Shown in pieces: positions 1 through 6,607 of a DNA stretch of 7,657 nt. The notes under the pieces are model-generated. The model made no database searches and was not told where the DNA came from. It saw nothing but the letters and a program-made list of their open reading frames with translations. This stretch comes from Rubrobacter sp. (lineage in GTDB: Bacteria; Actinomycetota; Rubrobacteria; Rubrobacterales; Rubrobacteraceae), in assembly GCA_019247245.1 (NCBI GenBank), contig JAFAPF010000322.1, positions 1 to 7,657 of the forward strand, in the 5' to 3' direction. The number at the start of each line of letters is the position of its first letter. Positions within the stretch are counted from its first letter, which is position 1. A program made the position numbers and the translations under genes.

Positions 1-1
1 C

Positions 2-1666
2 ACCGAGCAGGATGACGCGCGCTCGACGACCTACGCGAGCGACTTGGCGAAGGGGTATGAGATCCCGGTGATCCACGTCAACGCCGACGACCCGGAGGCG
101 TGTCTGGCGGCGACAAGGTTTGCCTATGCCTACCGCGAGGAGTTCCACAAGGACTTCGTGATCGATCTCATCGGCTACCGGCGGTTCGGCCACAACGAGG
201 GCGACGAGCCGGCCTACACCCAGCCCACGATGTATGAGGAGATCCGCTCCCACCCTTCGGTGCGTGAGATCTGGGCAGAAGAGCTCGAGAGGCGCGGTGT
301 AATCTCCGAGTCAGAAGCCGAGGTAATGGTCGACGAGATCCGGGGCCAGATGGAGGAGATCCGCAAGGACCCCGATGAGGAGATAGCCGAAGAGGATCTC
401 GCCACCGACGAACCCTACACGCCGCTCGTTGAGGTGCCGGAGACGGCTGTCTCTGCCGAGAGGCTGTCCGAGCTCAACAAGGCCCTGCTAGAGCGTCCCG
501 AGGGCTTCAACATCAACCGTAAGCTCGAGCGCCTGTTTCAGAAGAATCGTGGCGAGCTCAACGGCGACGACGGCGGTATAGACTGGGCACACGCCGAAGC
601 GCTGGCTTTCGCCTCGCTCTTGGAGGACGCCGTCCCGATACGCCTTACGGGGCAGGACACCGAGCGAGGCACCTTCTCGCAGCGCCACTCGGTCCTGCAT
701 GACGTCGAGACTGGCGAGGTTTATGTGCCGCTGCAGAACATTCCGCAAGCCAGGGCCTCCTTCGATGTTCACAACAGTCCTCTCTCGGAGATAGCCGTTA
801 TGGGCTTCGAGTTCGGCTACACACTGAACGCTCGAGATGCGCTTGTGTTGTGGGAGGCCCAGTACGGGGACTTCGCCAACGTCGGGCAGCCGATGATCGA
901 CCAGTTCATCGTCTCTGGACAGGCCAAGTGGGGTCAGACTTCTGGGCTGGTTCTCCTTTTGCCGCACGGCTATGAGGGTCAGGGTCCCGAGCACTCGAGT
1001 GCTCGTCTCGAGCGCTTTCTGCAGCTTACAGCGCACGACAACATTCGAGTAGCCAACTGCACGACGGCAGCTCAGTACTTCCACCTTCTTCGCGCCCAAG
1101 CCGCCCTAAAGGATCATCAGCGACCGCTGATCCTCATGACGCCGAAGAGCCTGCTTAGGCATCCTTTGGCGGCCTCAGAGCTTGAGGAGTTTACGGAGGG
1201 CAGGTTCAGGCCGGTGCTGGACGATGCGGAGATGAGTACCGACGGGCGGGCGGAGTCGGTAGAACGGCTCATATTGTGCTCTGGCAAAATCTACATGGAG
1301 CTCGTGGACAGCGAGGCGCATGAGGAGGATGACGTTACTGCGGTGGCTCGCATCGAGCTTCTATACCCATTCCCGTATGAGGACGTCAGGGCGGTTATAG
1401 AGGGCTATCCGAATCTGCAAGAGGTAGTATGGGCCCAAGAGGAACCGAAGAACATGGGGGCGTGGTCGTTCATGGAGCCGCGTCTAAGGAAGATAGTGAA
1501 CGAGGAATTTCCCATCCGGTACGCCGGCAAGCCCGGCCGGCCGAGCCCGGCACAGGGATCGGCGGCGTTCCATAGGAGGGAGCACGCCGACATGGTACGT
1601 GAAGCCTTCAAGGAAGCGGAGGAGTCGGAAGAAGCGAGAGAGCGCGAGGTGAAACGTGCCGGTTGA
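2..1666 (+). CDS. sucA: 2-oxoglutarate dehydrogenase E1 component (E1o), 3' part
   Basis: Thiamine-diphosphate (TPP)-dependent decarboxylase of the 2-oxoglutarate dehydrogenase complex (TCA cycle, cytoplasm); it transfers the succinyl group to the lipoyl arm of E2. The frame is open from base 2, so the start lies upstream. The 554 visible residues are the C-terminal part of a protein that is usually about 900 or more residues. Seen in order: [13 protein letters not shown] then [10 protein letters not shown] (about residues 6-34), [11 protein letters not shown] (about 60-70), which is diagnostic of the E1o family, the transketolase-like pyrimidine-binding domain (about 194-400) with [13 protein letters not shown] and [14 protein letters not shown] (about 322-335), and the C-terminal domain with [12 protein letters not shown]. 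The TGA stop lies inside the start of sucB, so the two genes are probably translationally coupled. The N-terminal region is not visible, so a Kgd-like fusion there cannot be excluded, but the separate sucB argues against it. Confidence 0.96.
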   Translation, partial: TEQDDARSTTYASDLAKGYEIPVIHVNADDPEACLAATRFAYAYREEFHKDFVIDLIGYRRFGHNEGDEPAYTQPTMYEEIRSHPSVREIWAEELERRGVISESEAEVMVDEIRGQMEEIRKDPDEEIAEEDLATDEPYTPLVEVPETAVSAERLSELNKALLERPEGFNINRKLERLFQKNRGELNGDDGGIDWAHAEALAFASLLEDAVPIRLTGQDTERGTFSQRHSVLHDVETGEVYVPLQNIPQARASFDVHNSPLSEIAVMGFEFGYTLNARDALVLWEAQYGDFANVGQPMIDQFIVSGQAKWGQTSGLVLLLPHGYEGQGPEHSSARLERFLQLTAHDNIRVANCTTAAQYFHLLRAQAALKDHQRPLILMTPKSLLRHPLAASELEEFTEGRFRPVLDDAEMSTDGRAESVERLILCSGKIYMELVDSEAHEEDDVTAVARIELLYPFPYEDVRAVIEGYPNLQEVVWAQEEPKNMGAWSFMEPRLRKIVNEEFPIRYAGKPGRPSPAQGSAAFHRREHADMVREAFKEAEESEEAREREVKRAG

Positions 1667-2972
1667 GATACATGTTCCGGAGCTTGGGGAGTCGGTCACC
1701 GATGCGACGGTTGGCAGATGGCTCAAGAATCAGGGAGACAGGGTAGCAGCCGGCGAGGCGATAGTCGAGCTCGAGACTGACAAGATCAACTTCGAGGTGG
1801 AGGCTGAGCAAGACGGCGTGCTGGAGAGCATCGCCAAGGGTGAGGGCGAGACGGTTGGTATCGGGGAGGTGATCGGCACTCTAGGCGATGGCGTCGCACC
1901 TGAGGATCCGGAGCCTGAAAGCGAAGAGCCAGAGGCCGAGCAACCTCAGGGCACAGAGCCTAAGGTCGCCCCTGAGGCTCAGGAAACCGAGGCCGAGAGA
2001 GCCGAGATCGAGGAGACAGCCAATGGCCACCGGGAGGAAGAGGGAGTTCGGGCCTCGCCCTCGGTCAGGAGGCTAGCCCGAGAGTACGATATAGGCCTCG
2101 CCGGGGTGACGGGCTCGGGCTCCGGCGGACGCATAACCAAGGATGACGTGGAACGTTTGATCCGGGAGCAACACCGCCACGACGCCTCGGAGCGGCAACC
2201 TGCTCCTGAAGAGGACGGTCAAAGTGAGGAGAGGCCTGTTCCCCAAGGCGCTCCTGCTCCTGAGGCTGAAGACGGTCGTGAGGAGCGCGTTCGGATATCG
2301 CGCCGGCGCCAAACCATCGCCCAGCAGCTCGTCGAGGCCCAGCAGACGTCGGCGATGCTCACCACATTCAACGAGGCGGACATGAGCGCTGTCATGGAGC
2401 TGAGGCGTCGCCGTAAGGACGAGTTCCAAGAGCGACACGAGGTTGGGCTCGGCTTTATGTCCTTTTTCACCAAGGCGGCGATAGGGGCGCTCAAGGCGTT
2501 CCCAAAGGTTAACTCCGAGCTTCAAGGTAACGAGCTCGTTCTCAAGCATTACTACGATATCGGTGTGGCCGTCAATACAGAGGAAGGCCTCGTCGTCCCT
2601 GTGCTGCGTGACGCGGATCGCAAGAGCTTCGCAGAGATAGAGCGTGATATTGCGGATCTTGGGAAGAAGGCCCGCGACGGTAAGCTTGCCCTTGAAGACC
2701 TGAGCGGTGGCACCTTCACCATTACCAACGGTGGGATCTTCGGATCGCTGGTGTCGACCCCGATCCTCAACGTACCTCAGGTAGCCATATTAGGTATGCA
2801 CCAGATCCAGGACCGTCCCGTAGCGGTGGATGGGAAGGTCGAGATCCACCCAATGATGTATCTTGCCCTATCTTACGACCACCGCATCGTGGACGGCGCC
2901 GACGCCGTAAGCTTCCTCGTGCGCATAAAGGAGCTTATAGAGGATCCGGAGTCTCTGCTGCTGGAAGGCTAG
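1656..2972 (+). CDS. sucB: 2-oxoglutarate dehydrogenase E2, dihydrolipoyl succinyltransferase
   Basis: Core E2 of the 2-oxoglutarate dehydrogenase complex: it moves the succinyl group from lipoyl-lysine to CoA. It has 438 residues, normal for a one-lipoyl E2. The lipoyl domain spans about 1-78, with the attachment Lys43 in ETDKINFE. An acidic linker runs about 80-130. The peripheral-subunit-binding domain is about 132-170 ([13 protein letters not shown] ... [12 protein letters not shown]). A second linker spans 171-211, and the acyltransferase domain 212-438. [12 protein letters not shown] (233-244) and [11 protein letters not shown] (362-372) are typical of succinyltransferases, which separates this E2 from the one downstream. 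The active-site motif SYDHRIVDG gives catalytic His409 and Asp413. The GTG start at 1656 is preceded by GAGGTGA (1646-1652) inside sucA and overlaps it by 11 bases. The stop is TAG. No clear terminator follows. The second linker carries a duplicated 12-residue unit. Confidence 0.95.
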   Translation: MPVEIHVPELGESVTDATVGRWLKNQGDRVAAGEAIVELETDKINFEVEAEQDGVLESIAKGEGETVGIGEVIGTLGDGVAPEDPEPESEEPEAEQPQGTEPKVAPEAQETEAERAEIEETANGHREEEGVRASPSVRRLAREYDIGLAGVTGSGSGGRITKDDVERLIREQHRHDASERQPAPEEDGQSEERPVPQGAPAPEAEDGREERVRISRRRQTIAQQLVEAQQTSAMLTTFNEADMSAVMELRRRRKDEFQERHEVGLGFMSFFTKAAIGALKAFPKVNSELQGNELVLKHYYDIGVAVNTEEGLVVPVLRDADRKSFAEIERDIADLGKKARDGKLALEDLSGGTFTITNGGIFGSLVSTPILNVPQVAILGMHQIQDRPVAVDGKVEIHPMMYLALSYDHRIVDGADAVSFLVRIKELIEDPESLLLEG

Positions 2973-2993
2973 CTATGATCCTGGAGAAAAACG

Positions 2994-3026
2994 TACGGTT
3001 TCCAGTAACATACGGTTTCCAGTAAC
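2994..3026. repeat. Tandem 16-bp direct repeat, candidate operator
   Basis: The 16-mer TACGGTTTCCAGTAAC occurs twice without mismatch, at 2994-3009 and 3011-3026, separated by a single A (period 17). Each copy has a weak dyad, GTT-N6-AAC. The pair lies after the sucB stop and just upstream of a TATACT box at 3042. With a transcription start near 3055 the copies centre near -53 and -36, where a transcription factor would activate or block RNA polymerase. No good TTGACA-like -35 is visible, which would fit activator dependence. That the repeats are protein-binding sites is inference; the repeat itself is seen directly. A weak partial match, TTTCCGGTA, occurs at 3137-3145 and may be chance. Confidence 0.6.
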
Positions 3027-3041
3027 GACGAGGTAGCGGGG

Positions 3042-3055
3042 TATACTGCGCCGCG
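3042..3055 (+). promoter_or_regulatory. Probable promoter of the bkd operon
   Basis: TATACT at 3042-3047 differs from the TATAAT -10 consensus at one position. A start of transcription at about 3054-3055 would follow by normal spacing. The position expected for a -35 box (about 3018-3025) falls in the second copy of the tandem repeat and does not resemble TTGACA. The box sits in the only sizeable gap between the two dehydrogenase gene pairs, so an independent promoter for the downstream operon is expected here. The start site is inferred. Confidence 0.5.
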
Positions 3056-3056
3056 T

Positions 3057-3077
3057 GAGAACTAATAGATAGTTCTC
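3057..3077 (+). repeat. Perfect inverted repeat at the start of the bkd leader
   Basis: GAGAACTA (3057-3064) and TAGTTCTC (3070-3077) are exact reverse complements around a 5-base loop (ATAGA). The repeat starts within about 3 bases of the predicted transcription start. It could be a repressor operator at the start site or a 5'-end RNA hairpin. The stem is only 3/8 GC. A T-run (3082-3086) follows four bases later, but the stem is too weak to call a terminator. Confidence 0.45.
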
Positions 3078-3178
3078 GAAGTTTTTCGTGCATATAAGGA
3101 TTGTTAGCGGGTTTTTCGCCTAAACCAACTCGACCTTTCCGGTAGTATTTACGAGATAACTTCGAAAACCGTTGCTAA

Positions 3179-3208
3179 CTCCCCGCTTCGGGAGGGAAGG
3201 AGTGGGAG
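3179..3208 (+). promoter_or_regulatory. bkdAA Shine-Dalgarno region with possible masking element
   Basis: AAGGAG (3197-3202) is a strong SD seven bases before the GTG at 3210 and supports that start. Just upstream, CTCCC (3179-3183) can pair with GGGAG at 3190-3194, leaving the SD open, or with GGGAG at 3204-3208, or through CTCC with GGAG of the SD itself (3199-3202), closing it. The arrangement could control translation together with the upstream leader. The complementarity is visible; its use is inferred. Confidence 0.4.
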
Positions 3209-3209
3209 C

Positions 3210-4214
3210 GTGGATGTCACAGGCGAGAGGCCCAAACATAAGGCGCTCGGGCTGGAAGACGGTGATCTGTTGAGGATCTACCGCTACATGCTCCTGGCGA
3301 GGAGAATGGATGAGCGGATGTGGATCTTGAACCGCCAGGGCAAGGCGGCTTTCGTGATCTCGGGCCAGGGTCAGGAGGCCGCCCAGGTTGGAACGGTCTA
3401 CCACATGAGGCCGGGCAAAGATTACGTCTACCCATACTACCGGGACTATGCGGTGGCCCTCGCCCTAGGGCAGACTGCCCGGGATCAGTTTCTAAGCTTG
3501 CTGGCTAAGAAGGAGGACCCGAACAGTGCAGGGCGCCAGATGCCGGGCCATTTCAGCAGTCGGGAGCTGAACATAGTTACTGCCTCGGCTCCCGTAGGCG
3601 TCCAGTATCCGCAGGCCGCGGGAACGGCGCTCGCGTTCAAGATACGCGGGGAGGATGGAGTGGTTTTGGTGTGCGGCGGCGAGGCTTCCACCAGCCAGGG
3701 CGACTGGCACGAAGCGATGAACTTCGCCGGCATCCACGGCCTGCCGATGATCTTTTTAATCGAAAACAATGACTACGCTATCTCTACTCCCAAGACAATG
3801 CAGGTCGCGGGCTCCATTGCCGGGCGAGCCGCAGGCTACAGCTTCCCAGGTATCGAGGTAGACGGCAACGACGTATTAGCAGTCTACGAAGCGGCCAAAG
3901 GGGCGTTCGAGCGTGCCCGCCAAAGTGAGGGTCCGACGCTTATCGAGGCCAAAACTTATCGCCTGACCGCCCACTCCTCCGACGATGATGATCGTCGGTA
4001 TCGGGAGCAGGAGGAGATTGAGCAGTGGCGCTTGAAAGATCCCGTCATCCGCTTCGAGCGGTACCTTGAGGAGGTTGAGTTGCTCGATCCAGAGAAGAAG
4101 GAGGAGATGGCGGCTCAGATCCAAGCCGAGGTTGCGAAAGCGAGCAAGTATGCCGAGGAGGCACCTTTTGCCGATCCTGAGGAGGTCCTCCAAGGCGTCT
4201 ACGCGCAGGGCTAG
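3210..4214 (+). CDS. bkdAA: 2-oxoacid dehydrogenase E1 alpha, branched-chain type
   Basis: Alpha subunit of the TPP-dependent decarboxylase of a 2-oxoacid dehydrogenase complex, probably acting on the keto acids of valine, leucine and isoleucine. Its 334 residues are close to Bacillus BkdAA. Seen: RRMDERMWILNRQGKAAFVI (31-50), GQGQEAAQVG (52-61), YPYYRDYAVALALG (74-87), GRQMPGHF (108-115), the TPP/Mg site starting at GGEAS (156-160) and ending at NN (186-187), and the loop HSSDDDDRRYR (255-265), whose His255 matches the catalytic loop histidine. The HSSDDDD loop and NRQGKAAFVI are branched-chain-type features, unlike the HTMAGDDPTRYR-type loop of Gram-positive pyruvate E1 alpha. The usual GDG/GEG reads G157-E158-A159. 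GTG start with SD AAGGAG (3197-3202). First gene of its operon; only one base separates its TAG from the next start. Pyruvate or broad substrate use remains possible. Confidence 0.9.
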   Translation: MDVTGERPKHKALGLEDGDLLRIYRYMLLARRMDERMWILNRQGKAAFVISGQGQEAAQVGTVYHMRPGKDYVYPYYRDYAVALALGQTARDQFLSLLAKKEDPNSAGRQMPGHFSSRELNIVTASAPVGVQYPQAAGTALAFKIRGEDGVVLVCGGEASTSQGDWHEAMNFAGIHGLPMIFLIENNDYAISTPKTMQVAGSIAGRAAGYSFPGIEVDGNDVLAVYEAAKGAFERARQSEGPTLIEAKTYRLTAHSSDDDDRRYREQEEIEQWRLKDPVIRFERYLEEVELLDPEKKEEMAAQIQAEVAKASKYAEEAPFADPEEVLQGVYAQG

Positions 4215-4215
4215 A

Positions 4216-5202
4216 TTGACTAGGAAGAACCTGCTGCAGGCGATAGGTGAAGGATTGGCTGAGGAGATGCGTGCTGACGACACGGTCATGGTGCTGGGAG
4301 AGGACGTGGGTAAGGCAGGCGGGGTGTTCCGGCTGACCGAAGGGTTGATGAAGGAGTTTGGACCTTTGCGGGTAATGGACACGTCGCTGGCGGAGAGTCT
4401 GATCGTAGGCGCGGCAATAGGTCTTTCGGTGAACGGGATGCGCCCTGTTGCAGAGATACAGTTTGCCGACTTTATCCCCCCGGCTTTCGACCAAATCGTC
4501 AGCGAGGCCGCAAAGTTCTATTACCGCTCCAACGGCGCCTGGAACTGTCCCATTACCATTCGAGCTCCTTACGGCGTGGTGCATGGCGGCGCCCTATACC
4601 ACTGCCAGAGCGTCGAGGCTTGGTTCTGCAACACTCCGGGCTTGAAGGTAGTGGCGCCCACCTTCCCTGCAGATGCCAAAGGGATGCTGAAGAGCGCCAT
4701 CCGCGACCCGAACCCCGTACTCTTCTTCGAGCACAAAAGGACTTACCGCCTCATAAAAGAGGACGTTCCCGAGGACGACTACGCAGTGCCTATTGGAAAG
4801 GCCAAGGTCCACCGAGAGGGAACGGATCTCACGGTCGTCTCCTACGGGCTCATGCTTTACACGGTCTTGCAGGTTGCGCAGAAGCTCTCGGAGGAACATA
4901 GCATCGAGGCCGAAGTCGTAGAGCCCCGGACACTATATCCGGTTGACAAAGAGACCATCTTGGGCTCTGTTAAACAGACCGGGAAGTTCCTAGGGGTCTC
5001 CGAGGCGAACCTCACAGGCTCGGTCTCGGCGGAAATTGCGGCAATGGTGGCCGAGGAGGCTTTTGAGTGGCTGGATGGACCGGTGAAGCGTCTTGGAGCG
5101 CCCGATGTGCCGGCGGCGGCGTTCGCCAAGCCGATGACCGACTTCTTCGTGCCTTCAGCGGAGAAGATAGAGGCGACGATGCTCGAGCTGGCCCGCTATT
5201 AG
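4216..5202 (+). CDS. bkdAB: 2-oxoacid dehydrogenase E1 beta, branched-chain type
   Basis: Beta subunit of the same E1 heterotetramer, completing the TPP site at the alpha/beta interface. From the TTG at 4216 it has 328 residues, the usual length. The frame is open further upstream (ATG at 4066), but those 50 codons lie within the alpha gene, are arginine-rich and match nothing expected. Homology begins at TRKNLLQAIGEGLAEEM. Seen: VLGEDVGKAGGVF (26-38), DTSLAE (55-60) with the TPP-activating Glu60, GALYHCQSVEAWF (125-137) with conserved His129, FEHKRTYRLIKEDVP (171-185), very like Bacillus BkdAB, and the transketolase C-terminal domain ending KRLGAPDVPA ... TMLELARY. The SD is weak (AGGG, 4207-4210), so translation probably relies on coupling with the alpha gene, which ends one base earlier. 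Cys130 stands where related proteins usually have Ser. Confidence 0.91.
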   Translation: MTRKNLLQAIGEGLAEEMRADDTVMVLGEDVGKAGGVFRLTEGLMKEFGPLRVMDTSLAESLIVGAAIGLSVNGMRPVAEIQFADFIPPAFDQIVSEAAKFYYRSNGAWNCPITIRAPYGVVHGGALYHCQSVEAWFCNTPGLKVVAPTFPADAKGMLKSAIRDPNPVLFFEHKRTYRLIKEDVPEDDYAVPIGKAKVHREGTDLTVVSYGLMLYTVLQVAQKLSEEHSIEAEVVEPRTLYPVDKETILGSVKQTGKFLGVSEANLTGSVSAEIAAMVAEEAFEWLDGPVKRLGAPDVPAAAFAKPMTDFFVPSAEKIEATMLELARY

Positions 5203-5239
5203 GGGAACTCGGTAGGAGAGTCGTTCTGAAGGAGAAACC

Positions 5240-6535
5240 GTGGCAACATTGGTGACGATGCCCCAGCTCGGAGAGAGTGTGACGGAGGGAACCGTAACGC
5301 GCTGGCTCAAGGCGGAAGGCGAGGAGGTCGAGAAAGACGAGCCCTTGTGCGAGGTCGACACCGACAAGATCAGCACCGAGCTCCCATCGCCCGTAGCGGG
5401 AAGGATCGAGAGGTTCCTCGTCTCCGAAGGTACTACGGTAGACGTGGGAACCAAGATCGTACGGATCGCCGGGGCTCAGGAGAGCAACTCTACAGACGAA
5501 GCCTCGTTCCAAAAAGAGTGGCCGGTTGCCGACACCGAGGCCCAGCCGGTCGCTGAGGACGGCCCGAAGCGACGCGCAGTTGAGGAGGCGCGAACTGACG
5601 GTGATGGGCGCCGAGTCGAGAGCGCTGAGACGCTTAGGCTCAAGCGCTCTTCGCCGGTAGTACGAAGACTCGCCACCGAACACGATGTAAACATAGCGGA
5701 GATTCCTGGCACCGGTATCGGAGGCCGGGTGACGAAGAAGGACGTAGAGAGCTATCTCAAGGAGCGCACGGTGAGGTCCGAGATGGCGCTCCCCAGGCCG
5801 GAGCCCGTGAGAGAGCGCCTACCGGTGTACGGAGGCGACCGAGTAGTGGAGCTGACAAGTGTCCGGCGCGCCACCGCGGAGCGAATGGCCGCGAGCAAGC
5901 GTGAGGTTCCGCACACTTGGACAATGGTCGAGGCGGACGTCACGGGGCTTGTGGCCTTGCGTGATTCGGTGAAGGAGGAGTTTGCACGGCAGGAGGGGGT
6001 GAAGCTCACCTACCTGCCCTTTATCGTGCAGGCGGTGGTCGAGAGCTTAAAGGAGCACAGGGTCCTGAACTCCGTGTGGGATGGGGACCGGATCGTGCTT
6101 CGTAAGCGCATAAACATTGGGGTGGCGGTTGACCTCGAGGATGCCTTGATCGTGCCGGTCGTCCATGACGCCGAGGGATTGAATTTCTTGGGCCTCGTCC
6201 GCGCGCTCAACGATCAAGTAAGGCGGGCGAGGACGGGGAAGCTGAGGCCCGATGACATCGCCGGGGGCACCTTCACTATAAGCAACCCGGGCACTTTGGG
6301 CTCCGTGGCGTCAACCCCGATTATAAACCACCCACAGGCGGCTATACTCTCGTCCGAAGCCATAGTAAAACGCCCGGTAGTCGTAGGCAGCGACGCGATA
6401 GCGATTCGCAGCATGATGAACCTGGACGTCTCCTTCGACCATCGCATTGTGGATGGTGGGGCTGTCCTCCGGTTCCTGGGGGACGTCAAGAGGCACCTGG
6501 AGGAAATAGGCCCTGGTAGGAGTCTTAGATATTAG
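5240..6535 (+). CDS. bkdB: Dihydrolipoamide acyltransferase E2, branched-chain type
   Basis: E2 core of the complex fed by the two preceding genes: it transfers the acyl group from lipoyl-lysine to CoA. It has 431 residues. The lipoyl domain is about 1-78, with Lys43 in EVDTDKISTE. A charged linker spans about 79-135. The subunit-binding domain is about 137-175 (SPVVRRLATEHDV ... GGRVTKKDVESYL), and the acyltransferase domain about 203-431. VPHTWTMVEADVT (223-235), PIINHPQAAIL (360-370) and AIVKRPVVV (374-382) resemble Bacillus BkdB, not SucB. The motif SFDHRIVDG gives catalytic His401 and Asp405. The GTG start at 5240 has SD AAGGAG (5229-5234) five bases away, 37 bases after bkdAB. No lipoamide dehydrogenase (E3) follows, so E3 must be encoded elsewhere. 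The E2 type is well supported; exact substrate preference is inferred. Confidence 0.92.
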   Translation: MATLVTMPQLGESVTEGTVTRWLKAEGEEVEKDEPLCEVDTDKISTELPSPVAGRIERFLVSEGTTVDVGTKIVRIAGAQESNSTDEASFQKEWPVADTEAQPVAEDGPKRRAVEEARTDGDGRRVESAETLRLKRSSPVVRRLATEHDVNIAEIPGTGIGGRVTKKDVESYLKERTVRSEMALPRPEPVRERLPVYGGDRVVELTSVRRATAERMAASKREVPHTWTMVEADVTGLVALRDSVKEEFARQEGVKLTYLPFIVQAVVESLKEHRVLNSVWDGDRIVLRKRINIGVAVDLEDALIVPVVHDAEGLNFLGLVRALNDQVRRARTGKLRPDDIAGGTFTISNPGTLGSVASTPIINHPQAAILSSEAIVKRPVVVGSDAIAIRSMMNLDVSFDHRIVDGGAVLRFLGDVKRHLEEIGPGRSLRY

Positions 6536-6592
6536 GTAATAGGCAAGCGATATAGGTCGAAACTACGCAGACGAGCCGCTATACGGGCGTGC

Positions 6593-6607
6593 TAGAATGC
6601 TCGGCTA
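6593..6607 (+). promoter_or_regulatory. Probable leaderless promoter of the carboxylase gene
   Basis: TAGAAT (6593-6598) is a good -10 box lying eight bases before the ATG at 6607, so transcription would begin at or next to the A of the start codon. There is no SD: the preceding bases are GCTCGGCT. A TANNNT box 6-9 bases before a start codon is the hallmark of leaderless mRNAs in actinobacteria and Deinococcus. No convincing -35 is visible, which is common for such promoters. The rest of the 71-base gap after bkdB shows no clear terminator. Confidence 0.5.

Larger units (their letters stand above)
3055..3209 (+). promoter_or_regulatory. Structured 5' leader of the bkd operon, candidate cis-regulatory RNA
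   Basis: About 155 bases separate the predicted transcription start from the GTG of the first bkd gene. They are more AT-rich than the genes and hold several inverted repeats. A long-range helix can form from GTTAGC (3103-3108) with GCTAAC (3174-3179), continued by GGTTTT (3110-3115) with AAAACC (3165-3170) and CG (3117-3118) with CG (3163-3164). GGTTT (3110-3114) can pair instead with AAACC at 3122-3126, and ACTTCG (3159-3164) with CGAAGT (3077-3082). These options exclude each other, as in a switch. Inside the long-range loop, CTCG (3129-3132) can pair with CGAG (3152-3155). I do not recognise a T-box or TPP riboswitch consensus. The pairings are seen in the sequence; regulation is inference. 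Confidence 0.4.

Noticed and set aside
488..1099. Open minus-strand frame of 203 codons inside sucA
   Set aside because: It lies fully opposite a strongly conserved gene, has no recognisable domain, and long antisense frames are expected in GC-rich coding DNA. The same applies to the minus-strand frames at 2073-2549, 3876-4584 and 5012-5683.
2994..3026. CRISPR array
   Set aside because: Only two copies with a one-base separation. There are no spacers and no cas genes.
3057..3086. Rho-independent terminator after sucB
   Set aside because: The stem is AT-rich, the T-run is separated from it by four bases, and the structure lies downstream of a good -10 box. No other strong hairpin plus T-run follows sucB.
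3092..3098. ATATAAG as a second -10 box in the leader
   Set aside because: It has no matching -35 at 16-18 bases upstream and lies in an AT-rich stretch where such hexamers occur by chance. TATACT at 3042 is better placed.
3055..3209. T-box or TPP riboswitch in the bkd leader
   Set aside because: I find neither the T-box antiterminator core (AGGGTGGNACCGCG) nor the conserved CTGAGA and ACCTGA-type TPP elements.
4181..4191. Near-palindrome GGAGGTCCTCC at the end of bkdAA
   Set aside because: It encodes ordinary E1 alpha residues (EVLQ), has almost no loop, and sits too far from the bkdAB start to act as its SD. Probably chance.
4066..4215. Upstream extension of the E1 beta frame by 50 codons
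   Set aside because: It is out of frame within bkdAA, arginine-rich, and adds nothing found in E1 beta proteins. TTG 4216 gives the normal length.
3210..6535. Classic pyruvate dehydrogenase (pdhABC) assignment
   Set aside because: The HSSDDDDRRYR loop in E1 alpha, FEHKRTYRLIKEDVP in E1 beta and HTWTMVEADVT in E2 fit branched-chain enzymes better. Pyruvate as an additional substrate is not excluded.
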